NCBI RefSeq assembly: GCF_000938305.1 | Contig: NZ_JYMT01000042.1 | Coordinates: 1-64,000 of the forward strand | DNA length: 64,000 nucleotides | Source of the DNA: Bradyrhizobium sp. LTSP885 | GTDB taxonomy: Bacteria; Pseudomonadota; Alphaproteobacteria; Rhizobiales; Xanthobacteraceae | Reading direction: 5' to 3' | Shown here: positions 32,317 through 40,677 of the stretch, piece by piece | How the letters are laid out: every line of letters starts with the position of its first letter | Position numbering within the stretch: the first letter of the stretch is position 1 | Position numbers and translations under genes: made by a program | Notes under the pieces: generated by a model | The model's database searches: none | The model's input: only the letters and a program-made list of their open reading frames with translations | Told to the model about the DNA's origin: nothing

Positions 32317-33072
32317 ATGAACCGCGCTAGACAACGCGGGCAATTTGCGCTGCCGGGGACGCGGCACTTGTTTGAGGGGTTTTACAAGGTTCGATTCGAA
32401 CTCGGCGGCACCGTTGGCCGCAGCGTGATGTATGTCGGCGAAGGCGGGATGCTCGGCGGCAACTCGGCCTTTGCCCATATCGGCACCTACCGGAAGAACG
32501 GCGACGAGGTCGCCATCGAGATCAAGACCGTTCGCCACAACCCCGATCCGAACTACCGCGCGATGGCCGGCACCGACGACGCGACGCTGATCGCCAAAGG
32601 CGGGCCGGATGGCGATCTCTATCGCTTCAAGGGCGAGCTCAAGGAATTGCCCGGCGTGTCCTTCCAATCGGTGATGACACCGATCACGGCGGACGAAATG
32701 CCGATCGCCGGCGGCGTCGGCGAGGGCTGCGTCGTCAACGGCCTCTATTCGATCCACATCCGCATGCTCGACGGGGTCGATGGCGGCCTCACCGGCGTGA
32801 TGCTGCTCAACAATGGCCGGATCCTCGGCGGCGACGCCTTCTTCTACTATCTCGGCACCTACACCTCCGAGAACGGCCGTTGGAAGGGCCAGATCCTGAA
32901 TCAGGAGCATACGTCGGCGAAGGGCGAGAACCCGATCTTCGGCGGTCACGAGGTCGGCATCGGCTTTGCCGGAACCTGCGACGAGGAGGGCGCCGTGCTC
33001 GATGCCACCGCGCTTGCCGGCAAGCGCAGCCTTCGCCTCACGGCGTTGCTCAAGTTGTTGCGGCGGGCGTAG
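32317..33072 (+). CDS. Tandem GrlR-like protein
   Basis: Protein of 251 aa made of two GrlR-like domains. The first (about 18-120) reads LFEGFYKVRFELGG, GGMLGGNSAFAHIGTY, IEIKTVRHN and LYRFKGELKELPG. The second (about 138-250) reads VNGLYSIHIRMLDG, GGRILGGDAFFYYLG-like text, GRWKGQILNQEH and TALAGKRSLRLTALLKLL, closely matching the single-domain protein at 27118-27462. A duplication inside one chain is unusual for a family normally about 115 aa. The start is uncertain because no clear ribosome site precedes it. It is followed by the ModA-like gene after 6 bp. Confidence 0.75.
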   Translation: MNRARQRGQFALPGTRHLFEGFYKVRFELGGTVGRSVMYVGEGGMLGGNSAFAHIGTYRKNGDEVAIEIKTVRHNPDPNYRAMAGTDDATLIAKGGPDGDLYRFKGELKELPGVSFQSVMTPITADEMPIAGGVGEGCVVNGLYSIHIRMLDGVDGGLTGVMLLNNGRILGGDAFFYYLGTYTSENGRWKGQILNQEHTSAKGENPIFGGHEVGIGFAGTCDEEGAVLDATALAGKRSLRLTALLKLLRRA

Positions 33073-33078
33073 GCTCCA

Positions 33079-33765
33079 ATGGACAATTCAGTCCGCGTGC
33101 TCTCGACATTGGCGCTGAAGGGCGCCGTGGCGCGGCTTGCCGAGACTTATCGAGCGACAAGCGGTGTCCGGATCGATGCCGATTTCGCGCCGACGCTTGC
33201 GTTGCTCGAGCGCCTGCGCGGTGGCGAGGCAGCCGATCTCGTGATCCTCACCCGCGAGGGCCTCGACGAGATGATCGGCGAGGGCCGTGTTGTCGCCGAC
33301 AACTCAGTCGATCTCGCGCGCTCCTATGTCGGCCTCGCAGTGATGGCGGGCGCGGCGCATCCCGACATCGCATCTGAAGCCGCGCTGCGCGCAACGCTGC
33401 TCGGCGCGCGGGCGGTCGCCTATTCGCGGCTCGGCGCGAGCGGCATCCTGTTCGCACGGCTGATCGACCGGCTCGACATCGCCGCCGAGATCAACGCGCG
33501 CGCCGTGATCATCCCGTCGGGCTTCACCGCGGAAAAGCTCGTTACCGGCGAGGCCGATCTTGCGGTTCAGCAGATCAGCGAGCTGAAGCAAGTTGACGGC
33601 ACCGATGTCGTCGGCCCCATTCCGCTGAATTTGCAGACCGCAGCGGTGTTTTCAGCCGGCCGCATGACCGCGTCGGGGAACGCTGATGCCGCCGATCATC
33701 TGCTGCGCTATCTGGCCTCAGCCGATGTCGCGCCGGTGCTGCGCGCGACCGGGCTTGAGCCTTGA
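33079..33765 (+). CDS. ModA-like substrate-binding protein without signal peptide
   Basis: Protein of 228 aa with the fold of molybdate-type periplasmic binding proteins: VRVLSTLALKGAVARLAETY, DFAPTLALLERLRGGEAADLVIL, AYSRLGASGILFARLIDRL, and LAVQQISELKQVDG. Family members normally carry a cleavable signal peptide, but this one begins directly with the first strand after MDNS, and no in-frame upstream start adds a hydrophobic leader. It is therefore probably cytoplasmic and may be a ligand sensor or an enzyme accessory. It starts 6 bp after the tandem GrlR-like gene and 31 bp before the Sel1 gene, suggesting a common transcript. Confidence 0.8.
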   Translation: MDNSVRVLSTLALKGAVARLAETYRATSGVRIDADFAPTLALLERLRGGEAADLVILTREGLDEMIGEGRVVADNSVDLARSYVGLAVMAGAAHPDIASEAALRATLLGARAVAYSRLGASGILFARLIDRLDIAAEINARAVIIPSGFTAEKLVTGEADLAVQQISELKQVDGTDVVGPIPLNLQTAAVFSAGRMTASGNADAADHLLRYLASADVAPVLRATGLEP

Positions 33766-33796
33766 ATTTGCCGGCCTGGCGACGCAACCTCCGCCC

Positions 33797-34615
33797 ATGA
33801 TCAAACGCCTCCATGCCATTGTCGTTGCCGCGGTGCTGGCTGCGCCGGCGCTTGCTTATGCGCAATCGGCCGATCTCGTGCTGTGCGACCGCGTCGCAGC
33901 CAGTCCCTCCGATCCCGACAAGCCGGCCGACGTCAAGGGCGTGCCTGAGATCGCCGTATCAGACATTTCGACCGCGATCAGATATTGCGCGGTCGCTGCG
34001 AAATCGTCGCGCCGCGCGATGTACCAGCTCGGGCGCGGCTATGCCGCCAACCGCCAGACCGCGGAGGCGGCTGCAGCCTGGCGCAAGGCCGCCGACAAGG
34101 GCTCGACATCAGCGATGGTGGAACTCGGCGTGCTCTACGGCACCGGCACGGGCGTCGCCAAGGACGAGGCGCAGGCCCGCCAATTGTTCGAGCGCGCGGC
34201 ACAGGCGGGCAATGCGCGCGGCATCAGCAATCTCGCAGCCCTCGGCGGCAGTGCGGCCTCCGATCCGGCGCGGGCGCGCGAATTGCTCGGCAAGGCTGCG
34301 GAGACCAATCCAGAGGCGCAGTATCAGCTCGGCATGATGCTGGCGGACGGCAAGGGCGGCGCGCAGGATGACGTCGCGGCACGCGCATTGTTCGAGAAGG
34401 CTGCCGCGCAAAATCATCCCGGAGCGCTGGAACGCATGGGCGCCTTCGCGCAGGCCGGTCGCGGTGGCCCGAAGGATGCTGACGCCGCGAAAGGCTACTA
34501 CGAGCGTGCCGCGGCGCTCGGTGACGAGGATGCCAAGAAAGCGCTGGAGCGCGCCCGCTGTCCCTACGTCATCAAGGACAAGCGCGGCAATGCGGTGACG
34601 AATCTGTGCTTCTAG
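33797..34615 (+). CDS. Exported Sel1-repeat protein
   Basis: Exported protein of 272 aa with a signal peptide (about 1-22, MIKRLHAIVVAAVLAAPALAYAQS) and five or so Sel1/TPR-like repeats: AMYQLGRGYAANRQTAEAAA, AMVELGVLYGTGTGVAKDEA, ARGISNLAALGGSA, AQYQLGMMLADGKGGAQDD and ALERMGAFAQAGRGGPKDAD. Such solenoids act as scaffolds for protein-protein contact in the envelope. It ends with a short cysteine-containing segment (RCPYVIKD, NLCF) that may form a disulphide. Third gene of the run beginning with the tandem GrlR-like protein. Confidence 0.85.
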   Translation: MIKRLHAIVVAAVLAAPALAYAQSADLVLCDRVAASPSDPDKPADVKGVPEIAVSDISTAIRYCAVAAKSSRRAMYQLGRGYAANRQTAEAAAAWRKAADKGSTSAMVELGVLYGTGTGVAKDEAQARQLFERAAQAGNARGISNLAALGGSAASDPARARELLGKAAETNPEAQYQLGMMLADGKGGAQDDVAARALFEKAAAQNHPGALERMGAFAQAGRGGPKDADAAKGYYERAAALGDEDAKKALERARCPYVIKDKRGNAVTNLCF

Positions 34616-34678
34616 CCGAACTGGAACGCGGGCTCTTCCATATCGTTGACATGCGGCAGGTGTTGGCGAGGCGAAGTC

Positions 34679-34828
34679 ATGATCCGCAAGCTCAGTTCCG
34701 GCGAGTACCGGCTGTATTCCCGCAAGGTCAATCCGAAGACCGGCAAGCGCCGCAATCTCGGTACCTTCAAGTCACGCCCGGCCGCGGAAAAGCATGAGCG
34801 CGAAGTGCAGTACTTCAAGCGGCATTGA
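34679..34828 (+). CDS. Small basic protein resembling an integrase arm-binding fold
   Basis: Basic protein of 49 aa starting MIRKLSSGEYRLYSRKVNP. The three-strand pattern GEYRLYSRK, GKRRNLGTFKSRPAAEKHE and a helix resembles the AP2/integrase N-terminal DNA-binding type, but no integrase domain follows and none is nearby. GAGG lies 8 nt upstream of the ATG. It may be a small DNA- or RNA-binding protein; this is an inference from composition. It converges with the transporter gene. Confidence 0.65.
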   Translation: MIRKLSSGEYRLYSRKVNPKTGKRRNLGTFKSRPAAEKHEREVQYFKRH

Positions 34829-34858
34829 TGCCGCCAGCAGCGACGCGGCGCTGCGGCC

Positions 34859-35302
34859 TCAATCCTTGATGAGGAGAACGCCGCCGATGACGAGCGCAAT
34901 GCCGATCAGTCGTGAAACCGACACAGGATGCGGCGTCAGCCCGAAGACGCCGAAATGATCCATGGCGATGCCTGCCAGCATCTGACCGGCGACCACCAGT
35001 GCCAGCAAGGTCGCAGCTCCCAACGACGGCAACAGCAAGATCATCAGTAGGATGAACACGCCGCCCAGGAGGCCGCCACTCCAGGCCCACCACGGCGTTG
35101 CCGTCACCAAATTCCACGACGGTACCGGCTCGTGCCGCACCACGAGCACCACGACCATTGTCAACAGACCGCCGAGATAGCTGACGAGCCCGGCCCAGGC
35201 GGGCGAGTTCAGGGCGGAGCGCAGATTGCCGTTCAGGACCTGCTGAACGGACACGCTGATGCCCGCACCGAGCGCGAGCAGAGAGAGAAGCCAGACTTGC
35301 AT
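34859..35302 (-). CDS. YdcZ/DUF606-type DMT family transporter
   Basis: Small membrane protein of 147 aa with about five transmembrane segments: 3-20, 36-56, 68-88 (WWAWSGGLLGGVFILLMILL), 93-113 and 125-145. It belongs to the small drug/metabolite-transporter-like group annotated as YdcZ or DUF606, members of which usually work as pairs or dimers. No second copy is adjacent. The transported substrate is unknown. It is divergent from the ABC-F gene. Confidence 0.85.
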   Translation of the reverse strand: MQVWLLSLLALGAGISVSVQQVLNGNLRSALNSPAWAGLVSYLGGLLTMVVVLVVRHEPVPSWNLVTATPWWAWSGGLLGGVFILLMILLLPSLGAATLLALVVAGQMLAGIAMDHFGVFGLTPHPVSVSRLIGIALVIGGVLLIKD

Positions 35303-35461
35303 GCGACGCCCCCAAAGACCGATTGGCGAAGTATTCCCGGTCTGGTTCTGATGGCAATGACAGGCATGCGTGCGGGCTAGCTGCGAAACGCATGGAACGG
35401 GCTTCCACCCGGGCTCCAGATCGAATAAGAGGCCGCAACCTCCTATTTCCCCACATGTGTC

Positions 35462-37084
35462 ATGATCCGCCTCGATAACGTCTCAAAGCAAGTCGGCCAC
35501 CAGATCCTCTTCATCGAAGCCTCAGCAGCGCTGCAGAAGGGCGAGAAGATCGGCCTGGTCGGGCCGAACGGCTCCGGCAAGACCTCGCTGTTCCGGATGA
35601 TCTCGGGCCAGGACATCCCCGATGAGGGCCAGGTCTCGGTCGATCGTGGCATTTCGATCGGCTATTTCAGCCAGGATGTCGGCGAAATGTCCGGCCGTAG
35701 CGCGGTCGCCGAGGTGATGGACGGGGCAGGGCCCGTCAGTGAGGTCGCGGCCGAGCTCAGGGAACTCGAGGCCGCGATGGCCGATCCTGACAAGGCCGAC
35801 GAGATGGACGACATCATCGCGCGTTATGGCGAGGTGCAGCACCGCTTCGAGGAGCTGGACGGCTATGCGCTCGACGGCCGCGCGCGCGAAGCGCTGTCGG
35901 GCCTCGGCTTCAGCCAGGAGATGATGGAGGGCGACGTCGGGAAGCTCTCCGGCGGCTGGAAGATGCGGGTCGCGCTGGCGCGCATCCTGCTGATGCGGCC
36001 CGACGTGATGCTGCTCGACGAGCCGAGCAACCATCTCGATCTCGAAAGCCTGATCTGGCTCGAGCAGTTCCTCAAGGGTTATGAAGGCGCGCTCTTGATG
36101 ACCTCGCATGACCGCGAGTTCATCAACCGCATCATCAACAAGGTGGTCGAGATCGACGGCGGCCAGCTCACCAGCTATTCCGGCAATTACGAGTTCTACG
36201 AACAGCAGCGCGCGCTCAGCGACAAGCAGCAGCAGGCGCAGTTCGAGCGGCAGCAGGCGATGCTGGCCAAGGAGATCAAGTTCATCGAGCGCTTCAAGGC
36301 GCGTGCCTCGCACGCGGCCCAGGTGCAGAGCCGCGTCAAGAAGCTCGACAAGATCGAGCGCGTCGAGCCGCCACGGCGGCGGCAGACGGTGGCATTCGAA
36401 TTCCAGCCGGCGCCGCGCTCGGGCGAGGATGTCGCCAGCCTGAAGAACGTCCACAAGGGCTATGGCAGCAAGCGGATCTATGACGGACTGGACTTCATGA
36501 TCCGCCGCCGGGAGCGCTGGTGCGTGATGGGCGTCAACGGCGCCGGCAAGTCGACATTGTTGAAGCTGGTGGCCGGGGCAACCGAGCCCGATGACGGCGC
36601 GGTGACGGTCGGCGGCAGTGTCAAGATGGGCTATTTCGCCCAGCACGCGATGGATCTGCTCGACGGCGAACGCACCGTGTTCCAGTCACTGGAAGATGCG
36701 TTTCCGCAGGCCGGCCAGGGCTCATTGCGCGCGCTTGCCGGTTGCTTCGGCTTCTCGGGCGACGATGTCGAGAAGAAATGCCGGGTGCTGTCGGGCGGCG
36801 AGAAGGCGCGTCTGGTGATGGCCAAGATGCTGTTCGATCCGCCGAACTTTCTGGTGCTGGACGAGCCGACCAACCATCTCGATCTCGCCACCAAGGAAAT
36901 GCTAATCAATGCGCTCGCCGAGTTCGAGGGCACCATGCTGTTCGTTTCGCATGATCGGCACTTCCTCGCCGCGCTCTCCAACCGTCTGCTGGAACTGACG
37001 CCGGAGGGCATCCACCAATTTGGCGGCGGTTATACCGAGTATGTCGCGCGCACCGGGCAGGAGGCTCCGGGGTTGCGTTCGTAG
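35462..37084 (+). CDS. ABC-F family ATPase
   Basis: Cytoplasmic two-domain ATPase of 540 aa, not a transporter: ABC-F proteins lack membrane segments and act on ribosomes or related targets. First ATPase domain: GPNGSGKTSL (Walker A), LSGGWKMRVALAR and LLDEPSNHLDL. A charged linker with long helices (YEQQRALSDKQQQAQFERQQ, KFIERFKARASHAAQVQSRV) follows, then the second ATPase domain with GVNGAGKSTLLKL, LSGGEKARLVMAK and LVLDEPTNHLDLATK. A Uup/YheS-like subgroup is likely, but I cannot settle it. Its stop codon TAG (37082-37084) lies inside the left REP of the RAYT unit. Confidence 0.93.
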   Translation: MIRLDNVSKQVGHQILFIEASAALQKGEKIGLVGPNGSGKTSLFRMISGQDIPDEGQVSVDRGISIGYFSQDVGEMSGRSAVAEVMDGAGPVSEVAAELRELEAAMADPDKADEMDDIIARYGEVQHRFEELDGYALDGRAREALSGLGFSQEMMEGDVGKLSGGWKMRVALARILLMRPDVMLLDEPSNHLDLESLIWLEQFLKGYEGALLMTSHDREFINRIINKVVEIDGGQLTSYSGNYEFYEQQRALSDKQQQAQFERQQAMLAKEIKFIERFKARASHAAQVQSRVKKLDKIERVEPPRRRQTVAFEFQPAPRSGEDVASLKNVHKGYGSKRIYDGLDFMIRRRERWCVMGVNGAGKSTLLKLVAGATEPDDGAVTVGGSVKMGYFAQHAMDLLDGERTVFQSLEDAFPQAGQGSLRALAGCFGFSGDDVEKKCRVLSGGEKARLVMAKMLFDPPNFLVLDEPTNHLDLATKEMLINALAEFEGTMLFVSHDRHFLAALSNRLLELTPEGIHQFGGGYTEYVARTGQEAPGLRS

Positions 37085-37693
37085 CCCGGATGAAGCGAAG
37101 CGAAATCCGGGGTCAGTCTTCCCGCTCGCCAAAATCGCCTTTATCGAACGCTCCGCTGCCACCCCAGTCCGCCGGGAAGATTCCGTCGCGGACGTACCGA
37201 TGGAGCGACGAGTGTGGCCAATCCGCTGGCGACGAAACGGGGCAGTGCTTGGCCGGATTGTAGTGGATGTAGTCGACGCAACGCTCAAGATCACGTTCGT
37301 TGCGGATGGTGTGCTCCCAAAAGCGCTTCTGCCAAAGCCCATACTCGCCACGGTGGTTAGCTGAAAGCGGCACGCCAGCGGCGACCAGCCCGCGAGTAAA
37401 GTGGCTCTTGATCTGCCGCCATCGATCCGAGAAGTCGGCATCGCCGGATGGCAGCGTCATCACGGTGTGCAGGTGTTCTGGCAGGATTACGATTGCATCC
37501 ACCGTAAACGGCTTCTTGTCGCGCGCTGCACGAAATGCCGCGCGCAGCAGTCCAACACGCTCAACAAGCAGCGACGACCTTCGATCTTCCAGTGTGACTG
37601 TGAAGAAGAACGTTCCGCCGGGTATGAAATTGCGTCGATAGCCCACCATGCGGGTAGTTTACCCCAGATTTCGCTTCGCTTCATCCGGGCTAC
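37080..37693. mobile_element. REP-RAYT unit: transposase gene bracketed by inverted REPs
   Basis: The left REP (37080-37112, CGTAGCCCGGATGAAGCG...) and the right REP (37662-37693) are inverted copies differing by about one base. The RAYT gene lies between them on the minus strand with its stop directly abutting the left REP. The left REP includes the stop codon of the preceding ABC-F gene. The same REP family appears, in diverged form, as a pair behind aspS (4538-4627), consistent with dispersal by this enzyme. Confidence 0.88.
37113..37649 (-). CDS. REP-associated tyrosine transposase (RAYT, Y1 family)
   Basis: Single-strand-specific HUH nuclease of 178 aa related to the IS200/IS605 TnpA, thought to recognise and mobilise REP sequences. 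The metal-binding HUH motif is LPEHLHTV; the catalytic tyrosine is in CVDYIHYNPAKHC; the family phrase YGLWQKRFWEH precedes it. The N-terminus YRRNFIPGGTFFFTVTL is the usual first strand. The gene is intact and flanked by inverted REPs whose sequence recurs elsewhere in the window. It is a domesticated or semi-mobile enzyme rather than an autonomous IS. Confidence 0.9.
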   Translation of the reverse strand: MVGYRRNFIPGGTFFFTVTLEDRRSSLLVERVGLLRAAFRAARDKKPFTVDAIVILPEHLHTVMTLPSGDADFSDRWRQIKSHFTRGLVAAGVPLSANHRGEYGLWQKRFWEHTIRNERDLERCVDYIHYNPAKHCPVSSPADWPHSSLHRYVRDGIFPADWGGSGAFDKGDFGERED

Positions 37694-37699
37694 ACGAGC

Positions 37700-38578
37700 C
37701 TAGTTCTTGACACCTTCCACAAAGCCAATTGCACGCTTTTGGGCATCTGCCGATGCCACGGCATTGGCGGGAATGGATTGGCGGCGTTGGCCGGGGTCGT
37801 CGAAATCGTGGGTCGCGCCCGGATAGAGCACGACGTCGATCTTGCTGCCCGCAGCGATGGAGCGCTGGGCGACGTCCTGACACTCCAGCGGCGACACTTC
37901 CTCGTCGTCGGAGCCGAGCAGCATGGTGATCGGTGCGGCTGACGCAAGCGTCTGCGCCAGCAGAGCCTTTGGTCCGCAGCCGGGATAGAACGCCAGCGCT
38001 GCGCGAAAGCCCGATGTCGCCGCGCCCTGCCGCTGCATGACGTTCAGCGCGGTGCTGCCGCCGTTCGACCATCCCTGCAGGAAGACGCGGTTGCCGACGA
38101 TGTCATTCTGGCTGCGCATCCAACTCAGTGCGCCCTCCGCATCGAGCGGCCGGACCGTCAGTTCATTGACATCGGCGCGATCCGGATCGCCATGGGTAAA
38201 GCGGCCAAAGCCGTGGGCCTTGCCGCGCGGTCCAAAACTGTCCGGCAGCAGCGCGACGTAACCGCGGTCTGCCCAATATTGGCCCCACATCACATGCCGC
38301 TTCGACAGGCCGCCGGCGTTGCACTCGGCGGACGGACTGGTGCGCGACACCAGGGTGCAGCCCTTGTTGACGTTGATCGAGTACGGACCGCCACGGCCAT
38401 GCAGCAGCACGATCGCAGGGTGAGGGCCCGACGATGGTGGCTTGAACAGATAGGCGACGATCTCGGTCTTGCCGTCCGCGCTCGGAAAGAACACGGTGTC
38501 TGGCGCGGCGGAGGCCGCGTGTGCCGGAAGCGATGTGAGCATCAGCAGCAGGGTGAGCTGAATCGCGCGATTTGTCAT
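37700..38578 (-). CDS. Exported dienelactone hydrolase family protein
   Basis: Predicted periplasmic alpha/beta hydrolase of 292 aa. The signal peptide spans about 1-22 (ending LPAHAASA). The fold is shown by HPAIVLLHGRGGPYS, the nucleophile elbow VFLQGWSNGGSTALN with serine in GWSNGG, an acidic residue in LLGSDDEEVSPLE, and the catalytic histidine in PGATHDFDD. Two cysteines in the mature part (KGCTL and CNAGG) may form a disulphide. Substrate unknown. Its 3' end lies close to the right REP of the RAYT unit, whose mobility could affect its expression end. Confidence 0.85.
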   Translation of the reverse strand: MTNRAIQLTLLLMLTSLPAHAASAAPDTVFFPSADGKTEIVAYLFKPPSSGPHPAIVLLHGRGGPYSINVNKGCTLVSRTSPSAECNAGGLSKRHVMWGQYWADRGYVALLPDSFGPRGKAHGFGRFTHGDPDRADVNELTVRPLDAEGALSWMRSQNDIVGNRVFLQGWSNGGSTALNVMQRQGAATSGFRAALAFYPGCGPKALLAQTLASAAPITMLLGSDDEEVSPLECQDVAQRSIAAGSKIDVVLYPGATHDFDDPGQRRQSIPANAVASADAQKRAIGFVEGVKN

Positions 38579-38703
38579 GCCCGCACATTAGCAGCTTTTC
38601 GGACGACTTGCGGCATCGGCGCATGGCACGTCGCGGTGGGCCCCGGCTTGTAGACCCGCGGAGCGCCCGTTACCATTTACCAAAAAACGGGAGTGAAACG
38701 GCC

Positions 38704-39579
38704 ATGAAGCAGATCAGGATCGGCGACATCACGATCGACGCAGTGATCGAGCGCGAGGGACCGTGGCGGCGGCCGCAGGACTTCTTCCCCGCCTATGACG
38801 ACGCCGTGTTCCGGCATCACCTGCCGACCATGGAGCCGGAGGTGTTCGATGCTATCAGCGGCATGATGGTGATCACCTATCAGACCTTCGTGGTCCGCAC
38901 ACCGCGCTACACCATCCTGGTCGATACCTGCACCGGTGAGGACAAGGGCCATCCGCCGCCGTTCGACTTCCCGGGCAAGGAGCGCTGGCGCAACGAGCTG
39001 TTCGCGCACGGCATCTCCTACGAGCAGATCGACTACGTGTTCTGCACCCATCTCCATATCGATCACACCGGCTGGAACACGACCTTGCGCGACGGGCGCT
39101 GGGTCCCGACGTTCCCGAACGCGAAATACGTGTTCCACAAGCGCGAATATGCGGCCTGGGAGGCCGAGAACGCCAAAGGCGCCAATCCGCCGGGGACGGT
39201 GTTTCGCGACAACTGCCTGCCGATCGTCGAGGCCGGGCAGGCGCTTTTGGTCGATGATGATTACGCGCTCGACGACACCGTTACGCTCACCCCGACGCCG
39301 GGCCATTCGCCGTGCCATTGCTGCGTCAACATTGTCTCGAAGGGTCAGCGCGCCGTGGTCGCCGGCGATCTGATGCACCACGTGATCCAGTGCCGCGAAC
39401 CGGACTGGTCCGCGAAACCCGATTGGGATCCGAAGCAGTCGGCAGCATCGCGCCGGAAGTTCTTCGCCTCGGTTGCCGAGACCGGCACCCTGATCCTGCC
39501 GATTCATTTTCCGACCCCGACGGTCGGCCTGATCAAGTCGGACGGCGACCGCTTCGACTATCGGTTCAAGCGGGACTAG
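38704..39579 (+). CDS. MBL-fold metallo-hydrolase
   Basis: Zinc-dependent hydrolase of 291 aa in the metallo-beta-lactamase superfamily. The metal motif is CTHLHIDHTGWN (HxHxDH), with additional ligands in TPGHSPCHC, AVVAGDLMHH and a terminal LPIHFPTPT. The family includes lactonases and various esterases; the group with this motif and length contains N-acyl homoserine lactonase-like members, but that function is not established for this protein. It begins with MKQIRIGDITIDAVIER, and upstream in-frame sequence is not conserved in character. It is divergent from the dienelactone hydrolase gene. Confidence 0.88.
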   Translation: MKQIRIGDITIDAVIEREGPWRRPQDFFPAYDDAVFRHHLPTMEPEVFDAISGMMVITYQTFVVRTPRYTILVDTCTGEDKGHPPPFDFPGKERWRNELFAHGISYEQIDYVFCTHLHIDHTGWNTTLRDGRWVPTFPNAKYVFHKREYAAWEAENAKGANPPGTVFRDNCLPIVEAGQALLVDDDYALDDTVTLTPTPGHSPCHCCVNIVSKGQRAVVAGDLMHHVIQCREPDWSAKPDWDPKQSAASRRKFFASVAETGTLILPIHFPTPTVGLIKSDGDRFDYRFKRD

Positions 39580-39585
39580 GGGGTA

Positions 39586-40641
39586 TCAACGGTTCAACGC
39601 GACATCCCTGAACGCCGCCACCAGCGGCCGTTCGAGCTTGCCATTCATGTCCAGCAGGATCTCGTAGGCCTTCTCCCGCGGCATCGTCGGCTTGTAGCTC
39701 CGCTGCTCGATCAAGGCGGCAAAGATGTCGGAGATGGTCAGGACTCGTACGATATCCGAAATGCTCTCCGCGCACAGTTTGTCGGGATAGCCGCTGCCGT
39801 CGAGATACTCGTGGTGATGCCGCACCGCGTCCAGGATCTCGGCCGATATGCCTGGGGTACCCTTCAGCACGTGGTATCCGGCAGCAGGATGGGTCTCGAT
39901 CATGGCGCGCTCGGCCTCGTCGAGCCGACCGGGCTTGTCGAGCACCGCGAGCGGGATCCCTGCCTTGCCGATATCGTGGAACATCGCCGCCGAATAGAGC
40001 CGTTCGATATCGGCCCTGGCCATGCCGAGGCTGAGGCCGAAATCGACGGCAATGCCGGTCACCAGCAGGCAGTGCTGATAGGTGCCCTCGTGATGGCGTC
40101 GTACTGTGGTTAGCCAGTCAGAGAGGCCGTTTTCCGCGATGCTTTCGGCGATCCCGGCACCGGCGAGCCTCGCTCCAGCAACATTGATCGCGGAGCCGTT
40201 GATCACGGCCGAGAACATCGAGGCAATGCTGGCGACACCTGCGGACGCAGCCTCCTGAGCGGTCGTCGCTGCCGTCTCGTCCGGAACGATCGATGGCGCG
40301 TCGATATCGGTCAGCATTGCCAGAAGCTGCGCCGGCTTGACCGGATTGACGAGCGCATGCGTCGCGCCGAGCGCGTAAGCCTGGACGATTGCGAGGCGCG
40401 TGCGCTGATCGATGATGAAGATGCGCGTGGGAACTCGCACCAGCTTGCGGGAGGCCGCCCTCAACGCCGTAATATTCTCGACCACCCGCAGGTCCGCGCT
40501 GACCACAATCGCATCGGCGCCGTTGCTGCGAAAACGGGCGGCGTCGAGCAACTCGGTCGTGACCTCGAACGTCGGTCCGAGGATATCGCAGACGGACGTC
40601 AGCTTGGCGGGGGCATCGGCGACAATATGAATCGGCATCAA
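39586..40641 (-). CDS. HD-GYP phosphodiesterase with receiver-like N-terminus
   Basis: Predicted cyclic-di-GMP phosphodiesterase of 351 aa. The N-terminal 115 residues fold like a response-regulator receiver: the expected acceptor aspartate region reads ADAIVVSADLRVVEN without an obvious phospho-acceptor, while the conserved lysine appears in NPVKPAQLL (K102). The HD-GYP domain (about 185-335) holds FHDIGKAG with HD at 222-223 and HHHEYLDGSGYP at 275-286. Binding of signals by the receiver-like part would have to be non-canonical. It lies 36 bp downstream of a 65-aa gene in a patch with PilZ proteins. Confidence 0.9.
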   Translation of the reverse strand: MMPIHIVADAPAKLTSVCDILGPTFEVTTELLDAARFRSNGADAIVVSADLRVVENITALRAASRKLVRVPTRIFIIDQRTRLAIVQAYALGATHALVNPVKPAQLLAMLTDIDAPSIVPDETAATTAQEAASAGVASIASMFSAVINGSAINVAGARLAGAGIAESIAENGLSDWLTTVRRHHEGTYQHCLLVTGIAVDFGLSLGMARADIERLYSAAMFHDIGKAGIPLAVLDKPGRLDEAERAMIETHPAAGYHVLKGTPGISAEILDAVRHHHEYLDGSGYPDKLCAESISDIVRVLTISDIFAALIEQRSYKPTMPREKAYEILLDMNGKLERPLVAAFRDVALNR

Positions 40642-40677
40642 ACAGGTCTCGTCAGCCGTCTAGCGTCAAGGAGCGCC

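Noticed and set aside
34679..34828. Integrase remnant marking a genomic island
   Set aside because: The small protein resembles an arm-binding fold only. There is no integrase domain, tRNA, attachment repeat or shift in composition nearby.
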